A DNA stretch of 64,000 bases from Ahrensia sp. Its GTDB lineage: Bacteria > Pseudomonadota > Alphaproteobacteria > Rhizobiales > Rhizobiaceae. Where the stretch lies: positions 34,652 to 98,651 of the forward strand of contig JAPPOQ010000005.1 in the NCBI GenBank assembly GCA_028817895.1, written 5' to 3'. A program made the translations under genes and the position numbers. This document shows positions 19,236 to 29,325 of this stretch, in pieces. The notes below the pieces were generated by a model. The model was not told the DNA's origin. It saw only the letters and a program-made list of their open reading frames with translations, and did no database searches. How positions within the stretch are numbered: the stretch's first letter is position 1; every line of letters starts with the position of its first letter.

Positions 19236-19320
19236 TTCCGGTGGAGAGTATTGCAACATTTCTTTTGACGCTGCGACCAACACTTCTATTGTGCGACCAA
19301 CAGCAGACCGGAGATGCGAA

Positions 19321-20706
19321 ATGAGCGCTTCCCTCGATACAGCCCTCGCCCATATCGACAAAAATCTCGACGCTTCGCTGGAACGCCTGTTTGCGCTGTT
19401 GCGCATCGAGAGCATTTCGACCGATCTAGCCTACAAGCAAGCCTGCCGGGATGCCGGGCAATATCTGGTCGACGAACTGACGTCCCTCGGTTTTGACGCG
19501 AGTCTTCGCGATACGCCTGGCCACCCCATGGTTGTGGCTCATCATGACGGTCCGGCTGATGCGCCGCATGTGTTGTTTTACGGTCATTATGACGTTCAAC
19601 CCATCGACCCAATCGAACTGTGGGACAACCCACCCTTTGAACCCGTTGTGAAAGAGAGGGATGGTGCGAAGCGAATTCACGCCCGCGGCGCTTCCGACGA
19701 CAAGGGGCAGTTGATGACCTTTGTGGAGGCCTGTCGTGCCTGGAAGGAGACGTCTGGGACCCTGCCATGCCGTGTCTCCATCCTGTTTGAAGGAGAAGAG
19801 GAATCGGGTTCACCCTCGCTGGAGCCGTTTCTTGAAGCGGCCGCGCAAGAGTTGAAGGCGGACATCGCTTTGGTGTGTGATACCGGTATGTGGGACCGTA
19901 ACACGCCGGCGATCACCGTGTCACTGCGCGGCATGGCCACCAGTGAGGTCACGATCCATGCTGCCAATCGCGATCTTCATTCTGGCTTCTATGGCGGAGC
20001 CGCGCAGAACCCGATCCACATACTCTCCAAAGTACTGGCGGACCTGCACGATACCGATGGCGGCGTGACGCTGGAAGGATTCTATGACGGCGTCGAGGAG
20101 GTGCCAGAAGACGTCAAGGCGGTTTGGAACTCGCTCGGCTTCAGCGAGGCCGAGTTTCTGGGTGACATCGGCCTGTCGGTTCCTTCCGGAGAAAAAGGCC
20201 GCAGCATTCTTGAACAGACCTGGGCGCGTCCAACGGCGGAGGTGAACGGCATCACCGGTGGCTACACTGGCGAAGGCTTCAAGACCGTCATTGCGGCCCA
20301 GGCATCGGCGAAAGTGTCTTTCAGACTGGTTGGAAAGCAGGATCCCCACAAAGTCCATGCCGCCTTTAGAAAGCACATTGAAGCACGCCTGCCTGCGGAC
20401 TGCCGCTATGACTATATTGAGCACGGTTCCGGCCCTGCCACCCAGCTCGACTGGGATCTGCCGCAGGTTAAACTGGCGGCAGATGCACTGTCCGATGAAT
20501 GGGAAAAGGAGAGCGTGCGCATCGCGATGGGCGGTTCAATTCCCATTGTTGGCAACTTTAAGGATCAACTTGGTATGGACTCGCTGCTCATCGGCTTTGC
20601 CCTGCCTGACAACGCGATCCACTCGCCAAACGAGAAATACGACCTCAAAAGCTTTCACAAGGGCACCCGCTCCTGGGCGCGCGTATTGGAGGCGTTGGCG
20701 CAGTAG
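19321..20706 (+). CDS. M20/M25/M40 family dipeptidase
   Basis: The 461-residue metallopeptidase has the zinc-binding FYGHYDVQP, RGASDDKGQ, catalytic Glu pair EGEEESGSPS, and a central dimerisation insert followed by GGSIPIVGNF. This arrangement fits the larger M20 dipeptidases (CNDP-like) that cleave dipeptides in the cytoplasm. The start at 19321 is supported by GGAGA a few bases upstream and by the family's N-terminus; the frame stays open to 19075 but that extension does not resemble the family. It converges with the acyltransferase gene, 17 bp apart. Confidence 0.9.
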   Translation: MSASLDTALAHIDKNLDASLERLFALLRIESISTDLAYKQACRDAGQYLVDELTSLGFDASLRDTPGHPMVVAHHDGPADAPHVLFYGHYDVQPIDPIELWDNPPFEPVVKERDGAKRIHARGASDDKGQLMTFVEACRAWKETSGTLPCRVSILFEGEEESGSPSLEPFLEAAAQELKADIALVCDTGMWDRNTPAITVSLRGMATSEVTIHAANRDLHSGFYGGAAQNPIHILSKVLADLHDTDGGVTLEGFYDGVEEVPEDVKAVWNSLGFSEAEFLGDIGLSVPSGEKGRSILEQTWARPTAEVNGITGGYTGEGFKTVIAAQASAKVSFRLVGKQDPHKVHAAFRKHIEARLPADCRYDYIEHGSGPATQLDWDLPQVKLAADALSDEWEKESVRIAMGGSIPIVGNFKDQLGMDSLLIGFALPDNAIHSPNEKYDLKSFHKGTRSWARVLEALAQ

Positions 20707-20723
20707 TCAACGCGTCGACCAAA

Positions 20724-21842
20724 TCACTCCGCCGGTTGCAGCGAAGCTTTTGGCCCTGTTGGCCGTCTCCACGGCGTCCCTGGAAGGATAGCCCAGTTGG
20801 GGCGATGGAACAGGAACATACCGAGGCCGATGCGTTTGATGATCGCATAACCGATGAGCGGGGTCGCGACTCCAATCAGCGTGCAAAGCGCCGCCATGGT
20901 GCCTGCATCAAGCCAGGGTGCGAATTTCAGGAACAGAAGCCGTGAAACCACCATGGGCAGGAAGAACGCCAGATAAACCACAATCGAATTCGCACCGGCG
21001 TGAACCAGCGGGGCAAAGGCAACAAGGCGGCTAACCAGGGCGGCAAACACAATGATGGCGACCGCGCCAGCCGAACCAAGAGCAAGCGACACGAGCGGCA
21101 GGCCGGACCAACCAAACTGGACGAGCGCGCCGTTCACAACACCCCAGCAGACCAGCAGGACAAGAGTCGACATCACATTGGCGCGTGCCCAGTCTGCCAG
21201 ATCGAACAAACGCGTGGCGAACAGATAGCCCGCCACAAAGTAAACAAGACGGGCGCAGAATTCATCGATCAAAACCCATCCGTGATGGACTTCGGTGACA
21301 CCGAAAACGCCACCCAATGCCTGCGAAATGCCTTGGGTGTTGATGGGCAGAATTTCCAGCACCACCGCAATTGCCAAGAGCCAGTAGGGTCGCGACCGAA
21401 AAAGCTTGGTGACAACGAAGAAAACTGGCAGCAGATAGATGAACCACAGGGTGCCAAATGGTTGCACAAAGGCAAAAGCGAATGAACGCAATACGCTGGA
21501 GACGCTTTCTCCATCCATGACGGCAAAGCCGCCCTTGAAGGCGAACTGTATCGCCATCCACAGCACATAAAAGTAGAAGAAGTGCAAAACTTTGCGATCG
21601 AGATAGAGCCGCCACGGGCGATCGATCGTAAGGCTGAGAAACAGACCCGAAATCAGAAAGAAGTCCGGAATGCGAAACGGCTGCGCAAAGGCTACAACCG
21701 CATGCATCCAGCCAGTCTCACCCGAAGCCTTTTCGAGGCCGAGCGTGGTGTGCATCATCACCACCAAGATGATGCAGATGCCTTTGGCTGCATCAACCCA
21801 ATCGACACGGCCACTATCAGGCAATCGATGTGCAAGCGACAT
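20724..21842 (-). CDS. Acyltransferase 3 family membrane protein
   Basis: The 372-residue product has about ten predicted membrane helices and begins with RVDWVDAAKGICIILVVMMH, the N-terminal signature of acyltransferase family 3 (OafA/OpgC-like), including the conserved His. These proteins transfer acyl groups, often acetyl or succinyl, to exported or surface carbohydrates. The target here is unknown. ATG 21842 follows AAGGAACG; a longer frame goes to 21896 without family similarity. The gene diverges from a penicillin-binding protein gene across 220 bp, so an envelope substrate is plausible, as inference only. Confidence 0.85.
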   Translation of the reverse strand: MSLAHRLPDSGRVDWVDAAKGICIILVVMMHTTLGLEKASGETGWMHAVVAFAQPFRIPDFFLISGLFLSLTIDRPWRLYLDRKVLHFFYFYVLWMAIQFAFKGGFAVMDGESVSSVLRSFAFAFVQPFGTLWFIYLLPVFFVVTKLFRSRPYWLLAIAVVLEILPINTQGISQALGGVFGVTEVHHGWVLIDEFCARLVYFVAGYLFATRLFDLADWARANVMSTLVLLVCWGVVNGALVQFGWSGLPLVSLALGSAGAVAIIVFAALVSRLVAFAPLVHAGANSIVVYLAFFLPMVVSRLLFLKFAPWLDAGTMAALCTLIGVATPLIGYAIIKRIGLGMFLFHRPNWAILPGTPWRRPTGPKASLQPAE

Positions 21843-22062
21843 GAGACGTTCCTTTACAGGCCGCGTAATGCGGCTCAATTCGTCCCAGTTTCCCAAAGTC
21901 GGATTAAACGCTTCTCAACGATTGTCGGTGTTAACGCGATTGTGAAGCGCATGGTTAATCACTGGCTTTACCGGCAATTAAAGTGCCGCGCCTAATATTA
22001 AACCGTGAGTAGCAATCGGCCCTGTGCGCCGTGTTCGAGCACATGAGTTGGGCCTGCACGAC

Positions 22063-24147
22063 ATGGGCAAAAAAGCGACACTTTCCGCCCGCAAATCCGG
22101 CAAGGCGCAACCAAAGTCTGATGTTGGCTCACCCAAAAAGACAAAATGGCCCAAATCACGTCGGCTGCGATGGTCGCTACGTGGCCTCTATTGGGGCAGT
22201 GTTCTAGGACTTTGGGGGCTGATTGCCATTGCGGGGATCGTTGCCTTTTACGCCGCGCAACTTCCCAGCGCTAAGCACTGGGTTGTCCCGGAACGACCGC
22301 CCAATGTTCGAATATTGGCTGCTGATGGCAGCCTGCTCGCCAATCGAGGACTGACCGGTGGTGAAGCTTTGCGACTTGAGGAGATGTCACCCTACATCCC
22401 TCAGGCCGTGATTGCGATTGAAGACAGACGTTTCCATCTTCATTTCGGTTTCGATCCGATTGGCTTTACTCGGGCTATGATACGCAATGTCAGCGATGGT
22501 CGGTTGCGCGAGGGTGGCTCGACGATCACCCAACAATTGGCCAAGAATCTGTTTCTGACGCCAGAGCGCAGTTTTGGACGCAAGGTTCAGGAGCTCATTC
22601 TCGCTATCTGGCTGGAAACCAAATACACCAAGGCCCAAATCCTCGAACTTTACCTCAACCGGGTTTATTTCGGAGCCGGAGCAACCGGCATCGACGCTGC
22701 ATCGCGCCGTTATTTTGGAAAGCCAGCGCGCTACGTTACGCTGCCGGAAGCCGCCTTGCTGGCAGGCTTGCTCAAGGCGCCTTCTCGCTTCTCTCCTGCC
22801 AACAATCCCGATCTTGCCCAACGCCGCGCGCGGGTGGTGCTTCAGGCCATGCAGCGCGAAGGCTATGTTAAACCGGGGCCCGTCAACGCGGATGCAGTCG
22901 TTCCCAGCGAGCATGCACGCCACTTTCGCACCGGCGCCCGCCACTATGTCGCCGACCTTGTGATGAAACGTCTTGAGGGTCTTGCAGGCAAGGTCACGCA
23001 GGACATCATCGTCACCACCACAGTGTCGCCCTATCTGATGGCTGCTGCAGAACAGTCTCTCAAAACTGCACTCGATGACCATGGACAAAAGCGCAAGGTG
23101 AGCCAAGGAGCGCTGGTCACACTGTCTCCCGATGGCGCTATCCGCGCGCTGATCGGCGGGCGCGACTATGGCGAGAGCGGCTTCAACCGTGCGGTGGATG
23201 CCAAACGTCAACCCGGGTCCACATTCAAGACCTTTGTCTGGCTCACCGCTCTCGAAAACGGCATGACACCCCAGACCATGATGGATGATACCCCGGTACG
23301 ATACGGCACATGGCAACCGAAGAACCACAATGACCGCTACTTTGGCGAAGTTGAGCTTGGCCATGCTTTCGCAGAATCCTCAAACACCGTGTCGGCGAGA
23401 CTAACGATGCAATTGGGGGCCGAGCGCGTTGCGCGAACTGCGAAACGCCTGGGAATCGCGTCGCCTCTTGCCGCCAATGCGTCCATCGCGCTTGGAACAT
23501 CGGAGGTCAGTCTGCTCGAACTCACATCCGCCCACGCGCCGTTTTCCAATGGTGGAATGCGGGCGGAGCCATGGATCATCAAGCGAGTTGAGAAACTCAA
23601 AGGCCGCGGCAAGACCAAGCTCGTATATCGGCGCACGTACTCGCAGCCGCGCCACGTTGTTGAGCCGCAACATCTGCACGCCATGAACATGATGTTGAGC
23701 GGCGTGATCAAACACGGCACAGGCCGATCAGCGCAACTCAACGGTCACGTGGCGGGCGGAAAAACTGGCACCAGCCAGAACTTTCGTGATGCGCTGTTCG
23801 TGGGACACTCAGCCCACATGGTCACCGGGGTCTGGTTCGGTAATGACGACAACAGCCCGACCAGAATGCTAACCGGCGGATCACTGCCGGCACAAGTCTG
23901 GAACGACTTCATGACAAGCGCCCATCGCGACCTGCCCTCGAAACCTCTGCCGGGTGCGACGCTTTTGACGCTGATGCCACCACAGGCGCTGGCTATACCG
24001 TCTCGTCGCCCGAAACGCGAAACCGCGCTTGCCGCACTTGATGAGACGCAAACTGAAGACCAAATCGCCGATTTGCGCGATCGGGTTGAAACCGTGATCA
24101 GGGACCGCGCAAGACGCACGATCCTCGATCTGCTAACGGGTCAGTAG
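22063..24147 (+). CDS. Class A penicillin-binding protein (transglycosylase-transpeptidase)
   Basis: The 694-residue bifunctional peptidoglycan synthase has a basic cytoplasmic tail, one membrane helix (about 50-72, GLWGLIAIAGIVAFYAAQLP), a glycosyltransferase 51 domain (AIEDRRFHLHFGFD, GGSTITQQLAKNLFL), and a transpeptidase domain with STFK (active Ser), SSN and KTGTS motifs. It polymerises and crosslinks glycan chains in the periplasm. ATG 22063 gives the usual short tail; a GTG at 22024 is an alternative. The exact subclass (PBP1a versus rhizobial PBP1C-like) cannot be settled by eye. Confidence 0.92.
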   Translation: MGKKATLSARKSGKAQPKSDVGSPKKTKWPKSRRLRWSLRGLYWGSVLGLWGLIAIAGIVAFYAAQLPSAKHWVVPERPPNVRILAADGSLLANRGLTGGEALRLEEMSPYIPQAVIAIEDRRFHLHFGFDPIGFTRAMIRNVSDGRLREGGSTITQQLAKNLFLTPERSFGRKVQELILAIWLETKYTKAQILELYLNRVYFGAGATGIDAASRRYFGKPARYVTLPEAALLAGLLKAPSRFSPANNPDLAQRRARVVLQAMQREGYVKPGPVNADAVVPSEHARHFRTGARHYVADLVMKRLEGLAGKVTQDIIVTTTVSPYLMAAAEQSLKTALDDHGQKRKVSQGALVTLSPDGAIRALIGGRDYGESGFNRAVDAKRQPGSTFKTFVWLTALENGMTPQTMMDDTPVRYGTWQPKNHNDRYFGEVELGHAFAESSNTVSARLTMQLGAERVARTAKRLGIASPLAANASIALGTSEVSLLELTSAHAPFSNGGMRAEPWIIKRVEKLKGRGKTKLVYRRTYSQPRHVVEPQHLHAMNMMLSGVIKHGTGRSAQLNGHVAGGKTGTSQNFRDALFVGHSAHMVTGVWFGNDDNSPTRMLTGGSLPAQVWNDFMTSAHRDLPSKPLPGATLLTLMPPQALAIPSRRPKRETALAALDETQTEDQIADLRDRVETVIRDRARRTILDLLTGQ

Positions 24148-24158
24148 AGCGGCAATTC

Positions 24159-25784
24159 TCAGGCAGCTTTGGGAGCAGCGTCCAGTATCTCGGCTTCGAC
24201 ATGGCTTTCGAACTTGCGGAAATTCTCGATGAACATATCCACCAGCGTTGCGGCCTGCCGATCATAATCGGTGGTGTCCGTCCAAGTGTGGCGGGGGGTC
24301 AGCAAGGCTGTGTCGACACCAGGAACGCTGACAGGCACCTCGAAACCGAAATTTGCGTCGCGGCGCATGTCAACAGTATTGAGGGAACCATCCAGTGCGG
24401 CGCTCAGCAGGGCTCGCGTTGCCTTGATCGGCATCCGGCTGCCTTCACCGTAGCGCCCGCCGGTCCAGCCGGTATTGACGAGCCAGCATGATGCGCTGTG
24501 TTCGGTAATCTTCTGACGCAACAGATCACCGTAGACACGTGGATGACGCGGCATAAAGGGTGCGCCAAAGCAGGTTGAGAATGTGGCCTGCACACCCTTC
24601 ACGCCCTTTTCAGTTCCGGCAACCTTTGCGGTGTAACCAGACAGGAAATGGTACATGGCCTGTTCCGGAGTAAGGCGCGCGATCGGAGGCAATACTCCAA
24701 ACGCATCGGCCGTCAGCATGATCACATTCTTCGGGTGACCAGCCAGTCCCGCATCGGAAGCATTGGGAATGTAGTGCAGTGGATAGGCAACGCGTCCGTT
24801 CTCAGTGATGGTGTCATCATCGAAGTCCGGCTCGCCCGTCTCCTTGTCGATCGTCACATTCTCAAGCACCGAGCCCCATCGACGCGTCGTGTCATAGATC
24901 TCTGGCTCAGCCTCTCGCGACAGGCGAACGGTCTTTGCATAGCAGCCACCTTCGAAATTGAAGATACCGCGATCTGACCATCCATGCTCGTCGTCACCCA
25001 CAAGCGTGCGCGAAGCGTCGGACGACAGGGTGGTCTTGCCGGTGCCGGACAAGCCGAAGAACAAGGCTGCGTCGCCATCGTCACCGACATTGGCCGAGCA
25101 ATGCATCGGCATTACGCCCTGCTGCGGCAGCAGGTAGTTGAGGACGCCGAAGACGGACTTTTTAGTTTCGCCAGCATATTCCGTGCCGCCGATCAGAACG
25201 ATGCGCCGGGTCAAGTTGACGGCGATCACGGTCTGCGACTTGCACCCATGTCTGTGTGGGTCGGCGCGAAAGCTTGGCAGGTTGATGATGGTTAGTTGAG
25301 CGTCAAAGTCTGCCAGTTCGCTTTCAAGCGGGCGGCGCAGCAAATGACGGATGAACAGTCCATGCCAAGCTCGCTCAAGATAAACCCGCACGCCAATCCG
25401 GTGGGCCGGATCGGCGCCGCCGAACAAGTCCTGCGCGATCAGCTCTTTGCCCTGCGCATGCGCCTGAAAATCGGCAAACAGAGCGTCGAAATGTCCCTCG
25501 CTCATGGGCTGATTGTTGCCCCACCAAACCTCGCCTTCCGTGCCTGCGTCGCGAATTGTGTATTTGTCAGTTGCGGACCTGCCCGTGTGCTTGCCCGTGG
25601 AGACGGAAAACGGCCCACCTTTTGGGTCATCGCCAGCGGCTTCCACGCCTTCACCTCGTGACAGTGCGATATCGTAGAGCATCTGCTCATCATCGTTCCA
25701 ACGAATGGTAGCGGCCCTGTTCAACCCAACGCTGTTCGGCCCCTTGGCTTCGTTTCGAATTCCGGTCTGCTCCACGGCACTCAC
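24159..25784 (-). CDS. pckA: Phosphoenolpyruvate carboxykinase (ATP)
   Basis: The enzyme converts oxaloacetate and ATP to PEP, CO2 and ADP, the entry step of gluconeogenesis. The P-loop [13 protein letters not shown], the [12 protein letters not shown] kinase-1a motif, [11 protein letters not shown] and RPTIARLTPE-like APIARL segment are visible. The start is uncertain: the frame is open to 25919, but homology to rhizobial PckA begins at [11 protein letters not shown], so GTG 25784 (VSAVEQ, about 541 residues) or GTG 25775 is preferred; neither has a strong ribosome site. It is divergent from chvI, the arrangement seen in Sinorhizobium, Agrobacterium and Brucella relatives. Confidence 0.93.
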   Translation of the reverse strand: MSAVEQTGIRNEAKGPNSVGLNRAATIRWNDDEQMLYDIALSRGEGVEAAGDDPKGGPFSVSTGKHTGRSATDKYTIRDAGTEGEVWWGNNQPMSEGHFDALFADFQAHAQGKELIAQDLFGGADPAHRIGVRVYLERAWHGLFIRHLLRRPLESELADFDAQLTIINLPSFRADPHRHGCKSQTVIAVNLTRRIVLIGGTEYAGETKKSVFGVLNYLLPQQGVMPMHCSANVGDDGDAALFFGLSGTGKTTLSSDASRTLVGDDEHGWSDRGIFNFEGGCYAKTVRLSREAEPEIYDTTRRWGSVLENVTIDKETGEPDFDDDTITENGRVAYPLHYIPNASDAGLAGHPKNVIMLTADAFGVLPPIARLTPEQAMYHFLSGYTAKVAGTEKGVKGVQATFSTCFGAPFMPRHPRVYGDLLRQKITEHSASCWLVNTGWTGGRYGEGSRMPIKATRALLSAALDGSLNTVDMRRDANFGFEVPVSVPGVDTALLTPRHTWTDTTDYDRQAATLVDMFIENFRKFESHVEAEILDAAPKAA

Positions 25785-26079
25785 TCGCTTGTTTGTTGGC
25801 TGACGCGCCCGAACGGCCGCTCCAAAGTGGTGGGCGGTCGAGATCGCGAAAGTCTTCCCAATGGGTTGGATCGATGCGGACACTATGCAGCGCCGCCAAG
25901 TATGACAAGTTAATGACACGGCCTTATTGGGCCTTCATTCACCGGCTAATCGATTAAATGTAGGACCGTCCCGAAAAAACACCCCTTATCGTAAATGGAC
26001 CTACTTTTTCGCCTCTGTAGGCCGCTTCTTGGCAGCGCCCCCATTTCACCCTAATTTTGGTTGAGAGACTGGCGCCGTC

Positions 26080-26097
26080 GCGGGCAGCAGGGCCCGC
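26080..26097 (+). repeat. GC-rich stem-loop followed by a pyrimidine tract, just before chvI
   Basis: GCGGGC and GCCCGC pair around AGCAGG, and ATTTCCTTTTTCCT follows immediately, ending about 10 bp before the chvI ribosome site and ATG at 26124. It resembles a weak intrinsic terminator or an attenuator in the chvI leader. The rest of the 339-bp pckA-chvI gap shows no other feature I can support. Confidence 0.45.
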
Positions 26098-26123
26098 ATT
26101 TCCTTTTTCCTGCGGAGATATTC

Positions 26124-26828
26124 ATGCCCACTATCGCTTTGGTCGATGATGACCGAAACATTCTCACTTCAGTGTCGATTGCTTTGGAGTCCGAGGGCTA
26201 TCGGGTCGAAACCTACACAGATGGCGCTTCGGCACTGGACGGACTGACGGCCAAACGGCCCGATCTTGCGATCTTTGATATCAAGATGCCACGCATGGAC
26301 GGCATGGAGCTGCTGCGTCGATTGCGCCAGAAGTCTGATCTTCCCGTGATCTTTCTCACCTCCAAGGATGATGAGATTGATGAACTTTTCGGGCTGAAGA
26401 TGGGTGCTGACGACTTCATCACCAAACCTTTCTCGCAGCGCCTGCTGGTAGAGCGTGTTAAAGCAGTTCTTCGCCGCTCAGCCGCACGCGCCGAAGGCGC
26501 TGCACGCGAGGATGGCCTGACATCAAACGTGCTGGAGCGGGGCAACCTTTCAATGGATCAGGAGCGCCACACCAGCATGTGGAAAGGAAAACCTGTCACC
26601 CTCACTGTGACGGAATTTTTGATCCTCTTCGCGCTGGCACAACGCCCCGGTGTGGTGAAATCACGCGACTCACTGATGGATGCGGCCTATGATGACCAGG
26701 TCTATGTTGATGACCGCACCATCGACAGCCACATCAAAAGGCTGCGCAAGAAGTTCAAGGCTGTTGATGATGATTTCGACATGATCGAGACGCTCTACGG
26801 TGTCGGGTACCGCTTCCGGGAAGGCTAA
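26124..26828 (+). CDS. chvI: Two-component response regulator ChvI
   Basis: The 234-residue OmpR-family regulator has a receiver domain (acidic pocket VDDD, phosphoacceptor Asp52 in [10 protein letters not shown], Thr in FLTSKDD, Lys in TKPFS) and a winged-helix DNA-binding domain ending in [10 protein letters not shown]. ChvI with its kinase ChvG controls envelope, exopolysaccharide, acid response and host interaction in Hyphomicrobiales. ATG 26124 follows GGAGA and gives the family N-terminus [10 protein letters not shown]; the longer frame from 26061 is not needed. chvG starts two bases after its stop. Confidence 0.96.
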   Translation: MPTIALVDDDRNILTSVSIALESEGYRVETYTDGASALDGLTAKRPDLAIFDIKMPRMDGMELLRRLRQKSDLPVIFLTSKDDEIDELFGLKMGADDFITKPFSQRLLVERVKAVLRRSAARAEGAAREDGLTSNVLERGNLSMDQERHTSMWKGKPVTLTVTEFLILFALAQRPGVVKSRDSLMDAAYDDQVYVDDRTIDSHIKRLRKKFKAVDDDFDMIETLYGVGYRFREG

Positions 26829-26830
26829 CT

Positions 26831-28774
26831 TTGGCAGACACTGCCTATTTCGACAGTTCAACCGACACCTCTTCTGTCAAGCGGGAAGCGGCGCCAGACC
26901 GCGATTCCAGCTCAGAAGACCGCGGGCGTGTAGGCGCCAAGCATGCACCATCTTCCAAAGACGCTGCATACGACCAAAGGAAAACGCCCCCAACTCGCGA
27001 GCCCAAGCCGCCTCGCAAGACGCGACCAGGTTTTCTGACACGCATATCGCGCATCTCGTCACGCACGCTGTTCAGCAGTCTTACCCAGCGTATTGTTTTT
27101 TTGAACATCGCAGCTCTGGCGGTTCTGCTGTCGGGCATCATGTTTCTAAGCCAGTTTCGCGACGGGCTGATCGAAGCGCGCGAAGAAAGCCTCCTCACTC
27201 AGGGCGAGATCATTGCGGCTGCAATTGCTGCACAGGCCCAGGTGCAAACAGACTCCATAACACTTGATCCTGAACGCCTGCTGGAACTGCAAGCCGGACA
27301 GTCCACCTTTCCCGGCTCCAGCGATTTCGACGCTCTGGACTTTCCGATCAATCCCGAACGCGTCGCACCGGTTCTGCGCCGCCTCATCTCACCAACACGC
27401 ACACGCGCCCGCATTTACGATCGAGACGGATTGATCATTCTGGACTCGGCGCGGCTGTATTCGCGAGGGCAGATTCTGCGGTTTGATCTGCCGCCGCTTT
27501 CGGGAAATGAGGACTGGTTCTTCGAGCGTTGGTGGGAGAACACAAAGGAATGGCTTTTCTGGTCAGACCTTCCCATCTACGAAGAAAGCGTTGACGGGAA
27601 CGGCACCGTTTACTCGGAGGTGGTGACAGCTCTGACGGGCGGACCCGGCACCGCGACACGACGCACGGCGCAGGGTGACACTATTGTATCTGTCGCCGTA
27701 CCCGTGCAGCGCTTTCGCGCCGTTCTGGGTGTACTTCTGTTGTCGACCGAAGCGGGCGATATCGACTCCATCATCCGCGAAGAGCGCTTGGCGATCCTGC
27801 GCACATTCGGCGTTGCGGTGGCGGTGGCTGCGCTGTTGTCAATCCTGCTGGCGTCAACTATCGCCAGACCCTTGCGGCGTCTTTCCGCGGCGGCGGAGCG
27901 TGTGCGTATGGGCGGAAAGTCGCGCCAGGAAATTCCCGATTTCTCAGGACGGAGAGACGAGATAGGCTTGCTGTCAGCCTCGTTGCGCGACATGACGGAC
28001 GCGCTCTACGCGCGCATTGAAGCCATTGAGAGCTTCGCCGCCGATGTCAGTCATGAACTGAAGAACCCCCTCACCTCGCTGCGCAGCGCAGTGGAGACCC
28101 TGCCACTTGTCAAGAACGATCAACAACGTGAGCGCTTGCTCGGCATCATCAATGATGATGTGGAACGTCTTAACCGACTCATATCTGATATTTCCGATGC
28201 GTCACGACTGGATGCTGAATTAGCGCGTGAGGACACGCGGCCTGTCGATCTGTTCATGCTGTTGCGTTCCATCCATGCGACCTATGCAGACATGGCATCA
28301 CACACGCTCGCCGACGTGCCGCAGATCACTTTCCAACTGCACGGGAAAACGATTGAAGCGGGCGCCGTATCCGCTCCCGCATCCGAGCAGCATTGGGTTG
28401 TGCTGGGTCATGAAGGGCGTCTTGGCCAAGTGATCACCAATCTGGTCGAAAATGCTCGCGGCTTCGTCCCTTCGATTGGCGGACGCATCACACTCGACCT
28501 GTCCCAACGCGGTCGGTTGGCGGTCATCACCGTGACCGACAATGGACCCGGAATACCTGCAGAAAACACATCGAGAATATTCGAACGCTTCTACACGGAT
28601 CGGCCCGGAGCCGATGCCTTTGGGAAAAACTCCGGCCTTGGATTATCAATCTCACAGCAAATCGTTGAAGCGCATGGTGGGCGCATTGTCGCCAACAATG
28701 TACCGGCGGATCAGGGCACGGGCGCCGTGTTCACCGTGATCATTCCGCTGGCACAGATGCGCTCTTCCCGTTAA
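26831..28774 (+). CDS. chvG: Sensor histidine kinase ChvG (ExoS)
   Basis: The 647-residue kinase starts with TTG two bases after chvI. It has a basic, disordered N-terminal region (1-85), membrane helix 1 (about 88-106), a periplasmic domain, membrane helix 2 (about 324-346), a HAMP linker, the dimerisation domain with phosphoacceptor His408 in DVSHELKNPLTSL, and an ATPase domain with NLVENARGF, DNGPGIP and GLGLSISQQIV. It senses envelope or acid signals and phosphorylates ChvI. The periplasmic part is typical in length. The next gene usually is hprK, which is absent here. Confidence 0.95.
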   Translation: MADTAYFDSSTDTSSVKREAAPDRDSSSEDRGRVGAKHAPSSKDAAYDQRKTPPTREPKPPRKTRPGFLTRISRISSRTLFSSLTQRIVFLNIAALAVLLSGIMFLSQFRDGLIEAREESLLTQGEIIAAAIAAQAQVQTDSITLDPERLLELQAGQSTFPGSSDFDALDFPINPERVAPVLRRLISPTRTRARIYDRDGLIILDSARLYSRGQILRFDLPPLSGNEDWFFERWWENTKEWLFWSDLPIYEESVDGNGTVYSEVVTALTGGPGTATRRTAQGDTIVSVAVPVQRFRAVLGVLLLSTEAGDIDSIIREERLAILRTFGVAVAVAALLSILLASTIARPLRRLSAAAERVRMGGKSRQEIPDFSGRRDEIGLLSASLRDMTDALYARIEAIESFAADVSHELKNPLTSLRSAVETLPLVKNDQQRERLLGIINDDVERLNRLISDISDASRLDAELAREDTRPVDLFMLLRSIHATYADMASHTLADVPQITFQLHGKTIEAGAVSAPASEQHWVVLGHEGRLGQVITNLVENARGFVPSIGGRITLDLSQRGRLAVITVTDNGPGIPAENTSRIFERFYTDRPGADAFGKNSGLGLSISQQIVEAHGGRIVANNVPADQGTGAVFTVIIPLAQMRSSR

Positions 28775-28923
28775 CATCGGGCTCTGTGTCAGTTGCTGGT
28801 GGCGGCATTTTTACCCTGTTGAACAGCAGCGCTTGAAAGAAACAGAAATTGGTTGCAAGCCTTGTGGACCGTGCGATGATTGCGCGCCCTTTCCGCGACC
28901 AAGGTCACTCATACAATCTCACT

Positions 28924-29325
28924 ATGATCGGACTCGTCCTCGTTACGCACGGCTCGCTCGCCAAAGAGTTCCAGCACGCTTTAGAGCATGTTGTGGGACC
29001 GCAAACCCAGCTGGAAACCGTGTCCATCGGGCCGGATGATGATATGGAACAAAGGCGCAGAGACATTCTCGACTGCGTTGGCAAGGTCAATACGGGGCGG
29101 GGGGCGATCATTCTCACCGACATGTTCGGCGGAACACCGTCCAATCTTTCCATCTCGGTGATGGAGCCCGGTTTGATTGAAGTGGTTGCCGGGATCAATC
29201 TGCCCATGCTGATCAAGCTGGCGGATTCACGGGTCGCTGACCCGATGGAGGTTGCCCTTGAGAAAGCCACCGAGTCCGGCAAGCGTTATATCAACATCGC
29301 CAGCCGGGTGCTTGCCGGAAAATGA
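28924..29325 (+). CDS. PTS system EIIA component, mannose family (nitrogen-PTS associated ManX/PtsM)
   Basis: The 133-residue protein is a mannose-type EIIA with phosphorylatable His9 in LVLVTHGSLAKEF and the conserved DMFGGTPSN. In Hyphomicrobiales this EIIA forms, with HPr, EINtr and EIIANtr, an incomplete PTS that regulates carbon and nitrogen metabolism rather than transporting sugar. ATG 28924 gives the family N-terminus; the frame runs back to 28849 without similarity. It overlaps ptsH by four bases (ATGA). The 149 bp between chvG and this gene contain no hprK or remnant that I could see. Confidence 0.92.
   Translation: MIGLVLVTHGSLAKEFQHALEHVVGPQTQLETVSIGPDDDMEQRRRDILDCVGKVNTGRGAIILTDMFGGTPSNLSISVMEPGLIEVVAGINLPMLIKLADSRVADPMEVALEKATESGKRYINIASRVLAGK

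Larger units (their letters stand above)
18890..19320. other. Intergenic region of 431 bp with strong hairpins, upstream of polA and the M20 peptidase
   Basis: No supportable gene lies here, although one reading frame runs through into the peptidase. It must contain the divergent promoters of polA and the peptidase gene, but I could not find -35/-10 pairs at proper spacing. Two hairpins stand out (19075-19110 and 19205-19235), and CTCTCC near 19170 could pair with GGAGAG near 19243 around the second. A structured leader or a small RNA is possible. Confidence 0.5.

Noticed and set aside
18890..19320. Promoter elements for polA and the M20 peptidase
   Set aside because: TTGTCA- and TATAAT-like hexamers occur but not at 16-18 bp spacing, so no promoter is annotated.
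22387..23364. Open frame of 325 codons on the minus strand
   Set aside because: It lies wholly within the penicillin-binding protein gene on the opposite strand and shows no domain pattern.
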